Assembly: GCA_964346145.1 (NCBI GenBank)
Contig: CAYFTL010000039.1
Coordinates: 1-18,577, forward strand
Length of the DNA stretch: 18,577 nt
Direction: 5' to 3'
From: CAYFTL01 sp964346145
Lineage (GTDB): Bacteria > Bacillota > Clostridia > Christensenellales > Aristaeellaceae
Below the pieces are notes generated by a model. The model did no database searches and was not told the origin of the DNA. It was given only the letters and a program-made list of their open reading frames with translations. The number at the start of each line of letters is the position of its first letter. Positions within the stretch are counted from its first letter, which is position 1. Of this stretch, positions 7,016 to 15,180 are shown piece by piece. The translations under genes were made by a program, and so were the position numbers.

Positions 7016-7621
7016 CTAAAGCACGATCTCCTCGGCCTGATCTTCCAACACTTTTCCCAGCAGTTCAAGAATTGCATCTTTGCCGGTCTCATCCCTGGAA
7101 GAAAAGGGGATAATGTCCCACGGTTGAATCTGCAGGGTGCGGCTGATTACCGGAAGGCTGCGCGCGCATTCGGCTTTGGAAAGCTTATCAGCCTTGGTGC
7201 CTATAACCGTAAAGGGAATGCCGTAGTGGCGCAGATATTCCACCATGGTTAGATCGTCGTTTGTGGGCTTGTGGCGCATATCCACCAGCTGCAAAACGTG
7301 GCGCAGCCACTGGCTTCCCGTCAGGTAGGATTCTATCAACCCCGACCACTTGGCCTTTTCCTCTTTGGATACACGGGCAAATCCATATCCGGGCAAATCC
7401 ACCAACATTAACATCTCGTTGATTCTATAAAAGTTGATCAACCTGGTTTTGCCCGGCTCGCCGGAAGTGTGCGCCAGTTTTTTGTTGGATGCCAATCTGT
7501 TAATCAGCGAAGACTTGCCTACGTTGGATTTACCTACCATCGCAACCTCAGGCAACCCGGTTATCGGGTGCCCCTGCATATTGCCCATTGAGGTCACAAA
7601 CTCTGCTCGCCTAATTACCAT
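7016..7621 (-). CDS. engB: Ribosome biogenesis GTP-binding protein EngB (YsxC)
   Basis: A 201-residue TRAFAC-class GTPase required for assembly of the large ribosomal subunit. The GTPase motifs are all present in order: G1 GKSNVGKS (30-37), the Gly-Lys-Thr-Arg switch region (57-60), G3 DLPG (75-78) within VDLPGYGFA, G4 TKAD (142-145) and G5-like SSR (174-176). Length is normal. The ATG follows GGAGG by four to five bases, and that site overlaps the TAG of lon, so the two are translated from one transcript. The lon-engB order is conserved in Bacillus and relatives. Confidence 0.97.
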   Translation of the reverse strand: MVIRRAEFVTSMGNMQGHPITGLPEVAMVGKSNVGKSSLINRLASNKKLAHTSGEPGKTRLINFYRINEMLMLVDLPGYGFARVSKEEKAKWSGLIESYLTGSQWLRHVLQLVDMRHKPTNDDLTMVEYLRHYGIPFTVIGTKADKLSKAECARSLPVISRTLQIQPWDIIPFSSRDETGKDAILELLGKVLEDQAEEIVL

Positions 7622-7629
7622 ATTTCCTC

Positions 7630-9963
7630 CTAATAATGCAGCACCGTCTGAATGGCCTCGCTGGCTTTGCCCATAAAGCGAATGTCTATCTTGCTGCGCA
7701 CTTCCTCAGGCAGTTCATCTAAGTCTTTGGCGTTTTCGTTGGGCAGCAGTACGGTCTTGATCCCCATCCGTTGTGCAGCCATCACTTTTTCTTTCACACC
7801 GCCGATCGGCAGCACCTTGCCCAGCAAGGTCACTTCGCCAGTCATCGCCACATCCTGGCGCGCAGGCTGCCCGGTCATCGCCGACAGCATGGCACAGGTC
7901 ATCGCCACGCCAGCCGAGGGCCCGTCCTTGGGTACCGCGCCTTCCGGTACGTGGATGTGTAAATCGTGTTTCTTCACAAAATCGTCGGCCAGGTTGTACT
8001 CGCCGGAATGCATGCGAATGTAGCTCAGCGCGGTGCGCGCCGATTCCTTCATGACGTCGCCCAGCTTGCCTGTGAGCTGAATATCCCCATTTCCGGGCAT
8101 TACAGCCACCTCAATGGGCAGCGTCTCCCCGCCCACTGCCGTCCAGGCCAAACCGTTGACCATGCCGACCGTAGGCGCCTTCTCCAGCTCATCGTGCAAA
8201 TAAATTTTCGCACCCAACAGCTCATGCAAATCGTTTCGTTTCACCGTAACGCTCGCATCGGGGGCGATGGTACCATCGGCAAACTTGACCGCAATTTTTC
8301 GGCATATGGTGCCCAACAGCCGTTCAAGCCGACGCACACCCGCTTCGCGCGTATACCCTTCCACAATTTCCTGCAATACGCGCTCGCTTATCTTCACTTG
8401 GTTCTTCTCGAGTCCATGTTCTTTTAACTGCTTTGCCAACAAATATCGCTTAGCAATCTGCACTTTTTCTTGGTATGTGTAGCTGCCTATTTCAATGACT
8501 TCCATCCTGTCGCGCAGCGGCGCAGGGATGGTGTCCAGCGTGTTTGCCGTGGTCAAAAACAGCACTTTAGACAGATCCAGCGGCACATCCAAATAATGAT
8601 CCTTAAACGTGTTGTTCTGCTCGGGATCCAGCACCTCAAGCATGGCCGAAGAGGGATCCCCTCTGTAGTCGCTGGACAGCTTGTCAATCTCGTCAAACAA
8701 AAACACAGGGTCCATCGACTCGGCCTGCTTGATTTCGGTGGCGATGCGCCCGGGGATCGCACCGATGTAGGTGCGCCTGTGTCCGCGGATTTCAGCCTCA
8801 TCTCGAACGCCCCCCAGCGACATCCGCGTAAAATTGCGGCCCAAAGCGCTAGCAACCGAACGTGCAATCGAGGTCTTTCCCACGCCTGGCGGTCCTACCA
8901 AACACAAAATAGGCCCCTTCATATCATTTTTTAGCGACAATACGGCCAAGTATTCCAAAATGCGTTCTTTTACTTCCTTCAGTCCGTAATGATCCGCATC
9001 CAAAACCTTGCGCGCTTTGTTTAAATTGATTGGCTTTGCCGTGTGCACCGACCAGGGCATGTCCAGCAACCATTCCACATAGCTACGGCTGACGCTGGCT
9101 TCGGGAGCGCCTTGGGGCATGTAACCCATGCGCTTGAGCTCGCGCGCTGCCTTGTCGTGCGCCTCCTGAGGCATGTCGGATTTCTCCAACCGCTCGCGCA
9201 AATCGTCCAGCTCGTTGGCATCGTCATCGCCCAACTCAGCCTGAATGCTCCTGATTTTTTCGCGCAGAAAATAATCCTTCTGATTCTGTTCGATCTGCTG
9301 CACCGTTGAATCCTGAATGCGTTTTTCAATGGTTTGAATCTCAAGCTCGCGTGACAAAACAGCTGCAACCTTACGGATTCTATCCGATACATTGATCGAA
9401 TCCAAAATCTCTTGCTGATCTTCGGTTTCCCCAAACAAATACCAGGCCACAAAATCGGCAAGCGCGCCCACATCTCGCTCGGCGGATATGTTACTACTGT
9501 CAATATTCGTATTGGTGCGCAGACCCGCCAGCTTTTTGATAAGTTTTTTGACGATCCTGGCGTACGCAGCGTCTTCCACTTTGTTCTGCTCTTCGTAGTA
9601 AGAGGAGACCGGCTGCACTTTGGCAACTATGCCGCCCTCTTCTTCGCCCATGCCCATGATAAGAGCCCGGCTCTCGCCTTCGGCCAACACCCGCAGCACG
9701 CCATCGGGCATCTTCAGCACTTGCTTTATTTGCAAAGTCAGACCCATATCATATAGGTCGCTTCGACCGGGCGTCTCCACGTCAAACCGGTGTTGTGTAA
9801 CCACAAAAACACGCCTGTCGGTTTCCATCGCCTTTTCCAAGGCTGCGATGGATTTTTCCCTTCCAATGTCAAAATGGGAAATAATATTTGGAAACAATAC
9901 CAAACCCTTCAGCGGGATTAACGGCAATTGTTGCGTTTCCAGCGTTGATTTTTTTTCTTGCAC
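7630..9963 (-). CDS. lon: ATP-dependent protease Lon (LonA type)
   Basis: A 777-residue cytoplasmic AAA+ serine protease, the usual LonA length, that degrades damaged and regulatory proteins. The N-terminal substrate-binding domain starts with LPLIPLKGLVLFPN. The central coiled-coil part contains DYFLREKIRSIQAELG (about 230-245). The AAA+ module has Walker A GPPGVGKT (357-364) and Walker B VFLFDEIDK (about 420-428). The C-terminal protease domain has Ser683 in PKDGPSAGV and the catalytic Lys in LPIGGVKEK (about 718-726). The start is GTG 9963, eight bases after AAGGAGGA. It leads the lon-engB unit from a promoter at 9995-10023. No CtsR or CIRCE heat-shock operator is evident. Confidence 0.98.
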   Translation of the reverse strand: MQEKKSTLETQQLPLIPLKGLVLFPNIISHFDIGREKSIAALEKAMETDRRVFVVTQHRFDVETPGRSDLYDMGLTLQIKQVLKMPDGVLRVLAEGESRALIMGMGEEEGGIVAKVQPVSSYYEEQNKVEDAAYARIVKKLIKKLAGLRTNTNIDSSNISAERDVGALADFVAWYLFGETEDQQEILDSINVSDRIRKVAAVLSRELEIQTIEKRIQDSTVQQIEQNQKDYFLREKIRSIQAELGDDDANELDDLRERLEKSDMPQEAHDKAARELKRMGYMPQGAPEASVSRSYVEWLLDMPWSVHTAKPINLNKARKVLDADHYGLKEVKERILEYLAVLSLKNDMKGPILCLVGPPGVGKTSIARSVASALGRNFTRMSLGGVRDEAEIRGHRRTYIGAIPGRIATEIKQAESMDPVFLFDEIDKLSSDYRGDPSSAMLEVLDPEQNNTFKDHYLDVPLDLSKVLFLTTANTLDTIPAPLRDRMEVIEIGSYTYQEKVQIAKRYLLAKQLKEHGLEKNQVKISERVLQEIVEGYTREAGVRRLERLLGTICRKIAVKFADGTIAPDASVTVKRNDLHELLGAKIYLHDELEKAPTVGMVNGLAWTAVGGETLPIEVAVMPGNGDIQLTGKLGDVMKESARTALSYIRMHSGEYNLADDFVKKHDLHIHVPEGAVPKDGPSAGVAMTCAMLSAMTGQPARQDVAMTGEVTLLGKVLPIGGVKEKVMAAQRMGIKTVLLPNENAKDLDELPEEVRSKIDIRFMGKASEAIQTVLHY

Positions 9964-9994
9964 AGAAAAAATCCTCCTTAACCATTACCTTGTA

Positions 9995-10023
9995 ATTATA
10001 CTGGGCGCGTTATACAAAATCAA
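9995..10023 (-). promoter_or_regulatory. Sigma-A promoter of lon
   Basis: On the minus strand TTGATT (10023-10018), 17 bases and TATAAT (10000-9995), about 30 bases before the lon start. The divergent promoter for the plus-strand gene begins 43 bases away at 10066. Confidence 0.8.
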
Positions 10024-10065
10024 GTTGCAGCGCTTTTCCGCCTTCTATACCCAATAAACTTAAAC

Positions 10066-10094
10066 TTGCCGCCACATTTACGCTGTGGTAAAAT
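10066..10094 (+). promoter_or_regulatory. Sigma-A promoter of the homocysteine methyltransferase gene
   Basis: TTGCCG (10066-10071), 17 bases and TAAAAT (10089-10094), with TGG immediately before the -10 giving an extended -10. The start codon lies 30 bases downstream, which leaves a very short leader and no room for an S-box or other methionine riboswitch between this promoter and the gene. Confidence 0.75.
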
Positions 10095-10123
10095 CATAGA
10101 AAAGGAAAAAGGCGGCGAACAAT

Positions 10124-11344
10124 GTGAAACCTTTTCTGGATGCATTAAAAGAACAAGTCCTCTTATTCGACGGTAGTATGGGGGCGCTCTTAAGCTCTAT
10201 GGGTCAAATCTCCGATTGCCCAGAGCTGCTCAACATAGAAAAACCTGAATTGATTGAATCCATCCATGCCAGCTATATTAATGCTGGCGCTAATGTAATT
10301 ATAACCAATAGTTTGGGTTCCAACGCAGCTCAATTGGAAAAAGCCGGACTCGGCCACCGCTCCGAAGAACTTACCCAGGCCGCGGTCAAAAACGCCTGCA
10401 AAGCTTCGGCCAATTTGGCCTATGTCGCACTGGATATTGGACCCACCGGCGAATTTCTAGAACCCTTAGGCTCCCTATCGCTCAATGAAATGATTGAAAT
10501 TTTCTACAAAGCCGCTCAATCCGGCAAGGAAGCAGGGGCCGATTTGATTCTGCTTGAAACCATGACCGATATCGGCGAAACTCGGGCCGCCTGCATCGCC
10601 GCCCGCAAAGTTGGCCTGCCTGTTGTAGCCTCCTTCACTTTCGAGCAAAACGGACGCACCATGACGGGCGGATCGCCCGAGTGTGCAGCGCTGTGCTTGC
10701 AAGCGGTCGGCGCAAGCGCCGTAGGCATCAACTGCTCCACCGGCCCTGCCGAAATGCTGGCACCCCTCAAGGCAATGCGCGCAGTCTGTCCGCTTCCCAT
10801 CGTCGTCCAGCCTAATGCAGGCCTTCCCCAGGTTGATTCCCAAGGCCACTCCCATTACCCTTATGGCTGGCAGGATATGCTCCCGGAGATGCAGCACATT
10901 CTGGATGCCGGCGCCTCGGCCATCGGCGGTTGCTGCGGCACAACGCCCGAGCACATACGCGCCTTCGCCCAACTAACCGGCTCAGCCGCTCCTGCTCCAC
11001 CTGAAATTGCCAAGGTTTATCTTTGCTCCGATCGCAACTTCGTAAGCCTTGAACAAGCTTTAACTGCACCGGTTAAGGTTGACGATTTGGATGATTTGTA
11101 CGAGCTTGATCCCGATGACCCTGCGGTAATCTTAGATCTTACTAATTTAACGCCCGATGAAACCGCTGAATACATCATCGAAGCTCAATCCATCTGCAAA
11201 AAACCCTTTATATTCAAAGCCGACCGTGAGGATGTCCTAGCCCAAGCCCTTCACCAATATGTGGGTATCGCGGGCGTGCTTGGGGCAAACAAGTTTTCAA
11301 ATTTCGATGAGCTCTCCCGCTTGTACGGAGCCGTCTGCATTTAA
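10124..11344 (+). CDS. Homocysteine S-methyltransferase domain protein (MetH N-terminal type)
   Basis: A 406-residue protein. Residues 1-285 form the homocysteine-binding TIM barrel found in cobalamin-dependent methionine synthase and betaine-homocysteine methyltransferases: LLFDGSMGALL near the start, NSLGSN, LLETMTDI, GINCSTGP and GGCCGTTPEHIRA. Cys204, Cys270 and Cys271 are the expected zinc ligands that activate the homocysteine thiol. The remaining 120 residues are not a cobalamin-binding or full pterin-binding domain. Part of them, around VILDLTNLTPDETAEYII and FKADREDVLAQAL, faintly resembles the beta-alpha units of a pterin-binding barrel. The methyl donor therefore has to come from another protein or a different substrate. 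The start is GTG; the only ATG nearby is followed at once by TGA. The ribosome binding site (GGCGG) is weak. Confidence 0.88.
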   Translation: MKPFLDALKEQVLLFDGSMGALLSSMGQISDCPELLNIEKPELIESIHASYINAGANVIITNSLGSNAAQLEKAGLGHRSEELTQAAVKNACKASANLAYVALDIGPTGEFLEPLGSLSLNEMIEIFYKAAQSGKEAGADLILLETMTDIGETRAACIAARKVGLPVVASFTFEQNGRTMTGGSPECAALCLQAVGASAVGINCSTGPAEMLAPLKAMRAVCPLPIVVQPNAGLPQVDSQGHSHYPYGWQDMLPEMQHILDAGASAIGGCCGTTPEHIRAFAQLTGSAAPAPPEIAKVYLCSDRNFVSLEQALTAPVKVDDLDDLYELDPDDPAVILDLTNLTPDETAEYIIEAQSICKKPFIFKADREDVLAQALHQYVGIAGVLGANKFSNFDELSRLYGAVCI

Positions 11345-11361
11345 CAATATCTACGTCAATC

Positions 11362-11394
11362 AAAACAGCTAAACCACTTTGGTTTAGCTGTTTT
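11362..11394. terminator. Bidirectional terminator between convergent genes
   Basis: A 14-bp perfect stem (AAAACAGCTAAACC at 11362-11375 with its complement at 11381-11394) and a five-base loop. It has A and T runs on both sides, so it can serve the methyltransferase gene on the plus strand and the DUF523 gene ending at 11412 on the minus strand. Confidence 0.88.
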
Positions 11395-11411
11395 ATTGTC
11401 CAATCCTGTCT

Positions 11412-11867
11412 TTAAACCGACAAAAGGCGAGAAATATACGCCTGCATCTCCTCTAATTCTTCTTCCGAAAACACTTTTATACCCGCCCTTTCAAGCTGCC
11501 TAGCGGTCATTCCCATGCCTTTAACCCTTTTCCCTGAAAATGAGCCATCGTACACCTGGTTCACTCCGCAGGACGGACTCCTTTCCTTGAGCAACGCAAC
11601 CTTGCAGCCGTTTAGCTTCGCAACTCGGAGGCATTCCTGCGCCCCTCGTTCAAAGTTTTGCGTGTATACGTTTTGATTTGCATCTATCCATTCGCCGTCT
11701 TTGATTTCAACCGGAACGCGCGGCGTTGCCAAACCGCCCAGTTGTTCCGGACAAACCGGAATCAGCGTGTGCATTCTGGCGAGCGCCTCAATTTCTTCCA
11801 TAAACGAACTCTGTCCATCGTATCGGCAGCGCACGCCAATCAAGCAAGCACTAATTAATATATCCAC
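11412..11867 (-). CDS. DUF523 / TudS-type thiouracil desulfurase family protein
   Basis: A 151-residue protein with the DUF523 pattern: N-terminal DILISACLIGVRCRYDG, then PVCPEQLGGLATPR, and ERSPSCGVNQVYDG in the middle. Cys8, Cys39 and Cys100 stand in the three conserved contexts; family member TudS binds a [4Fe-4S] cluster with three Cys and removes sulfur from 2-thiouracil. The same reaction here is possible but not shown, as DUF523 is broad. The start is taken as GTG 11867, nine bases after AAAGGGGA, because the upstream extension in frame lies inside the araC gene and has no family similarity. It follows araC by 31 bases on the same strand and is probably cotranscribed. Confidence 0.88.
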   Translation of the reverse strand: MDILISACLIGVRCRYDGQSSFMEEIEALARMHTLIPVCPEQLGGLATPRVPVEIKDGEWIDANQNVYTQNFERGAQECLRVAKLNGCKVALLKERSPSCGVNQVYDGSFSGKRVKGMGMTARQLERAGIKVFSEEELEEMQAYISRLLSV

Positions 11868-11898
11868 TGCTGTCCATCCCCTTTCCGCACCGCCTATC

Positions 11899-12807
11899 TT
11901 ATTCTTCCAACCTGTCTTTGATTTCTCCCTTGCGAAATGCCGAAGGCGACATTCCACAGTAGGACAAAAAACTTCGGTTAAAGCCCGATACATCCTCAAA
12001 TCCCGAATCAGATGCAACCTCAATCACGCTCTTGTCGGTGCTAAGCAACAATAACTGGGCGTGACGCATGGCCGCATCGTTTAAATAACGGTACGGAGAG
12101 CGCCCGATAATTTGCTTGAATATACGCCGAAAATTGCTTTCGCTCATGTCGCACTCCCTCGCCATCGCGGTTACCGCAGGCTTTCTCCCCGCGCGGATCT
12201 CGCTCTCCGCGTAGGCGATTGATCTTTGGAGCAAATCAAAGTTTTTCGGCACGCGCATCAAAGATCGCTTGCCCTCATCGGGCGATATGCGCACCAACTC
12301 AATAAACAGTGCAGTGAGCAGAGAAAATATCTTCTCGGTCACGTAGGGCCTTTGCATGTGGGTGGCCTCTTCGATCATCTGCTGCACCAAATGAACGATG
12401 GATCCATGCTGTTTTCCATCAAAAATCCCGTAAGCCTTTATTTCTTTTCCCATCCATCGGGTGATCGTTTCCAGCCTACCCCATCCCAATGTGGCAGCCA
12501 TTTCAACCGGGTCAATATTCAGCCAATACCATTTGCCCGATTCGCGGCCGCTATTTTTAGACAAATGAGGCTGAAACGGAAAAATTACCTGCACATCGCC
12601 CGGCCCAAACTGTTGTTGCTCGTTTTCTACATAGCAAATGCCTTCGCCAGCAACGCAATAGCCTATTTCTAACACCTTATGGTAATGCAGGTGAGTTACA
12701 TTATACACATCCAAACTGCTCAAGGAAAGATGGGGATCCATGGCATTTTGGCCAATCGGCACTTCCACAAACACTGCCGGAATCCGCTCATTTAATCGTT
12801 TTTGCAT
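11899..12807 (-). CDS. AraC-family transcriptional regulator with N-terminal cupin
   Basis: A 302-residue regulator. The N-terminal half is a cupin-like sensor (HLHYHKVLEIGYCVAGEG at 39-56, then FGPGDVQVIFPFQPH at 67-81). The C-terminal 100 residues form the two-helix-turn-helix AraC DNA-binding domain: AVTAMARECDMSESNFRRIFKQ at about 211-232, and VIEVASDSGFEDVSGFNRSFLSYCGMSP at about 261-288. Such regulators usually sense a sugar or small metabolite. It is divergent from the ADP-ribosylglycohydrolase gene across 88 bases, so control of that gene is the likely role. ATG 12807 follows GAAAGGAT at good spacing. Confidence 0.93.
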   Translation of the reverse strand: MQKRLNERIPAVFVEVPIGQNAMDPHLSLSSLDVYNVTHLHYHKVLEIGYCVAGEGICYVENEQQQFGPGDVQVIFPFQPHLSKNSGRESGKWYWLNIDPVEMAATLGWGRLETITRWMGKEIKAYGIFDGKQHGSIVHLVQQMIEEATHMQRPYVTEKIFSLLTALFIELVRISPDEGKRSLMRVPKNFDLLQRSIAYAESEIRAGRKPAVTAMARECDMSESNFRRIFKQIIGRSPYRYLNDAAMRHAQLLLLSTDKSVIEVASDSGFEDVSGFNRSFLSYCGMSPSAFRKGEIKDRLEE

Positions 12808-12848
12808 GGTTTTTGATCCTTTCCGCCTAGTTTGCCGTGTTCCCTTGT

Positions 12849-12877
12849 ATTATAATTAAGTTAAGAATAATAATCAA
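12849..12877 (-). promoter_or_regulatory. Sigma-A promoter of araC in the divergent spacer
   Basis: On the minus strand TTGATT (12877-12872), 17 bases and TATAAT (12854-12849). The plus strand also has TATAAT (12851-12856) within the same symmetrical ATTATAATTAA, which could be the -10 of the divergent gene. No good -35 lies upstream of it, as expected for a promoter that needs an activator such as the adjacent AraC protein. Confidence 0.65.
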
Positions 12878-12895
12878 CGAATGGAGGAACTTATT

Positions 12896-14353
12896 ATGCC
12901 ACAATATGGACGCGAATTTCTCTACGATCGCATTTATGCCTGCTGGATGGGTAAAAACATCGGCGGCAGCATAGGAACCCCTTACGAAGGCACCAAAGAA
13001 ATGCAAAATGTAACCGGCTTTCAGATAGAGCCGGGCAAACCACTGCCCAACGATGATCTAGATCTGCAGTTGGTGTGGCTGCGCGCTGTGGATGAATTGG
13101 GGCCAGATGGTGTGAACGCCAACGCCCTTGCACAATATTGGCTTTCGTGGATCGGCCCCCACTGGAACGAATATGGCAACGGCAAATCCAATTTGCGCGA
13201 AGGATTTCTTCCTCCGCTTTCTGGCGAAGTTTGCAACGATGAATGGAAGCATTCCAACGGCGCATGGATCCGCACCGAAGTTTGGGCCTGCTTGTATCCG
13301 TTGCAGGTAGAAAAGGCAATTCGCTTTGCCTTCGAAGATGCGTCGGTCGACCACGGCTATGGAGAAGGCACCAACGCCGCCATATTCATCGCCGCAATGG
13401 AATCGGCAGCTTTTGCCATATCCGACATACGCACCTTGCTCAAAATCGGTTTGAGCAAAATCCCCAGCAACTGCCGCGTGGCCCACAGCGTGCGCATCGC
13501 CATAGACGCGTACGATAGCGGCAAAGACTGGCAAACCGCCCGCAACCTTCTGGTGCAGGATAGCGAAGATTTGGGCTGGTTCCAAGCCCCTGCTAACATC
13601 GGCTATGTGGTCATCGGCATGCTGTACGGCGAGGGCGACTTCAAAAAAACCGTGCTCACCGCCATCAATTGCGGAGACGATACCGACTGCACCGGTGCCA
13701 CCGTGGGTGCGCTGATGGGCATCAAAGACGGCCTCGCCGGAATCCCCGAGGATTGGCGCGAATACATTGGCGACGATATCAACACCTGCTGCATTCTCAA
13801 CGGCCATGGGCGCTTCCCCGCATCCTGCACCCAGCTTACCGAGGCCATTTTGAACCTGCTGCCGGTAACGATGCGCACCAAGAATGAAGCCTTGTTTGGC
13901 GGCCAAAATCCCTTTATGCTGGCAGAAACCAATGATTTCTCCGATGTGTCCGCCGACGATTTTCTGGGCGATGATTTTGCCCGGGAAATCCACAGCAGAA
14001 AACCCCACTCCTTCTGCGCAGAAAACCTTTACGCCTCAGCGCTGCTGGAGTTGGACAGAGCGCCCGTGATCACTCCCGAAGGCACCCTGTCGGGCAACAT
14101 CAAGATCGCGCACAAGCGTATGCCCGAGCCCAAACATTTCCGTTTGCGCTGGATATTGCCTGAAGGCTGGTGGGTAGAAGGACACAAAAACCTATACACC
14201 GCCGAAATCCGCATGTGGCATAGGCAATTGGAAGACGGAGCCTTCGTCATCCATGCGGGCGAAAACGTGGAAGCTGTCAACCGCGTTGTGCTGGAAGTTT
14301 CCACCGTGGGCCGCCCCGAACCGTTGTTTATTCCCATTACCATCATGGGCTAA
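12896..14353 (+). CDS. ADP-ribosylglycohydrolase (DraG/ARH) family protein with C-terminal extra domain
   Basis: A 485-residue protein. The N-terminal 340 residues follow the ARH/DraG pattern: RIYACWMGKNIGGSIGTPYEG at the start, PNDDLDLQ (Asn52-Asp53-Asp54, first metal-binding acidic group) and INCGDDTDCTGATVGALMG (about 257-275, second acidic group). These residues bind the Mg ions used to cut an N-glycosidic ribose bond. The C-terminal 145 residues, rich in beta-type sequence, are not part of classical DraG. No nitrogenase genes or ADP-ribosyltransferase are nearby. Together with the divergent AraC regulator this favours cleavage of a ribosylated or glycosylated small molecule over regulation of a protein, which is inference. 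ATG 12896 is used, since GGAGG lies eight bases upstream; the earlier ATG 12881 overlaps that site. Confidence 0.9.
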   Translation: MPQYGREFLYDRIYACWMGKNIGGSIGTPYEGTKEMQNVTGFQIEPGKPLPNDDLDLQLVWLRAVDELGPDGVNANALAQYWLSWIGPHWNEYGNGKSNLREGFLPPLSGEVCNDEWKHSNGAWIRTEVWACLYPLQVEKAIRFAFEDASVDHGYGEGTNAAIFIAAMESAAFAISDIRTLLKIGLSKIPSNCRVAHSVRIAIDAYDSGKDWQTARNLLVQDSEDLGWFQAPANIGYVVIGMLYGEGDFKKTVLTAINCGDDTDCTGATVGALMGIKDGLAGIPEDWREYIGDDINTCCILNGHGRFPASCTQLTEAILNLLPVTMRTKNEALFGGQNPFMLAETNDFSDVSADDFLGDDFAREIHSRKPHSFCAENLYASALLELDRAPVITPEGTLSGNIKIAHKRMPEPKHFRLRWILPEGWWVEGHKNLYTAEIRMWHRQLEDGAFVIHAGENVEAVNRVVLEVSTVGRPEPLFIPITIMG

Positions 14354-14373
14354 ATCGCCCTTCACCTTTGATT

Positions 14374-14411
14374 AAAAACACAGCTGATACCATGGTATCA
14401 GCTGTGTTTTT
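14374..14411. terminator. 38-bp perfect palindrome acting as bidirectional terminator
   Basis: Positions 14374-14411 are perfectly self-complementary around the central CCATGG, giving up to 17 bp with a four-base loop, A-rich on the left and T-rich on the right. It lies between the convergent ends of the ADP-ribosylglycohydrolase gene (14353) and cutC (14417), so it can end both transcripts. Confidence 0.9.
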
Positions 14412-14416
14412 GTTTG

Positions 14417-15169
14417 TTACAATAAATCATCCAGCAGCGCGCGCATCTCGCGCACCACCCGGCTGTCTACCACCGCCACCTGATTGTTCTCGCCAATCAG
14501 CTCGCCGGAGCCGGCTTTGGCCGTTATTCCCCCGTCGACAGGCCTGTGGGCCGACATATGCACCGCACCCACACCGCTCTTCTCAATCAGTTCCCGGGCG
14601 TTTTTTGCTCGCACGCCGCCTCCGGCCAGAATCTCAATCCGGCACCGGCCGCGCTGCACCAATCGCGAGAGCAGCTGGGCACCCTGCAGCGCCACCGGTT
14701 GCTGTCCGCTGGTTAGCACCCGGTCAACCCCCAATTCCATCAAGCTGTCCAGCGCCTGCTCGGCATCGGGAACGACGTCTATCGCCCGGTGAAAGATATG
14801 GTCTACGTCCCCGGCCGCGCTGATCAGTCGGGCGCTGCGCTCCATATCCACCCTGCCGTCAGGACGCAGAATGCCGAATACAATGCCATCTGCGCCACTG
14901 TCCACCAAAGCTTTTGCATCCTCCACCATGGATTCAAACTCCAGATCGGTGTAGCAAAAACCGCCCTGGCGCGGACGCACCATGCAATATATTTTCACTT
15001 CCGGCGCGCGGCGTTTGGCTGTTTTCAACATCCCTATAGACGGCGTTAACCCGCCCAAGTATAGTGCGCTGTTCAACTCAACCTGGTCACAGCCGCCCGC
15101 ATAAGCTTGCACCACATCGTCTACGCTTCCGCAGCATATTTCCAGTTTAATTTTTGATTTTGTCATCAT
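14417..15169 (-). CDS. cutC: CutC-family protein
   Basis: A 250-residue TIM-barrel protein of normal CutC length. Signature parts are KLEICCGSVDDVVQAYAGG, then CDQVELNSALYLGGLTPSIG, MVRPRQGGFCYTDLE, GADGIVFGIL, FHRAIDVV, RVLTSGQ and EILAGGGVRAKN. CutC was named from copper sensitivity in E. coli, but its biochemical role, and whether it handles copper at all, is not settled. It follows icd by 11 bases and is probably cotranscribed. Two adjacent ATG codons (15169 and 15166) follow GGTGAGG very closely and the second is better spaced. The last codons run up to the palindromic terminator. Confidence 0.93.
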   Translation of the reverse strand: MMTKSKIKLEICCGSVDDVVQAYAGGCDQVELNSALYLGGLTPSIGMLKTAKRRAPEVKIYCMVRPRQGGFCYTDLEFESMVEDAKALVDSGADGIVFGILRPDGRVDMERSARLISAAGDVDHIFHRAIDVVPDAEQALDSLMELGVDRVLTSGQQPVALQGAQLLSRLVQRGRCRIEILAGGGVRAKNARELIEKSGVGAVHMSAHRPVDGGITAKAGSGELIGENNQVAVVDSRVVREMRALLDDLL

Positions 15170-15180
15170 ACCTCACCGTT

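Noticed and set aside
7773..9756. Long open frames antisense to lon
   Set aside because: They arise from codon bias of the lon gene on the opposite strand; no ribosome binding sites or family motifs.
10004..10123. S-box or cobalamin riboswitch before the homocysteine methyltransferase gene
   Set aside because: The sigma-A promoter lies about 30 bases from the start codon, leaving no room for a riboswitch leader.
13058..14008. 316-codon minus-strand frame inside the ADP-ribosylglycohydrolase gene
   Set aside because: It is the shadow of a strongly supported gene with metal-binding motifs on the plus strand; its own translation shows no family.
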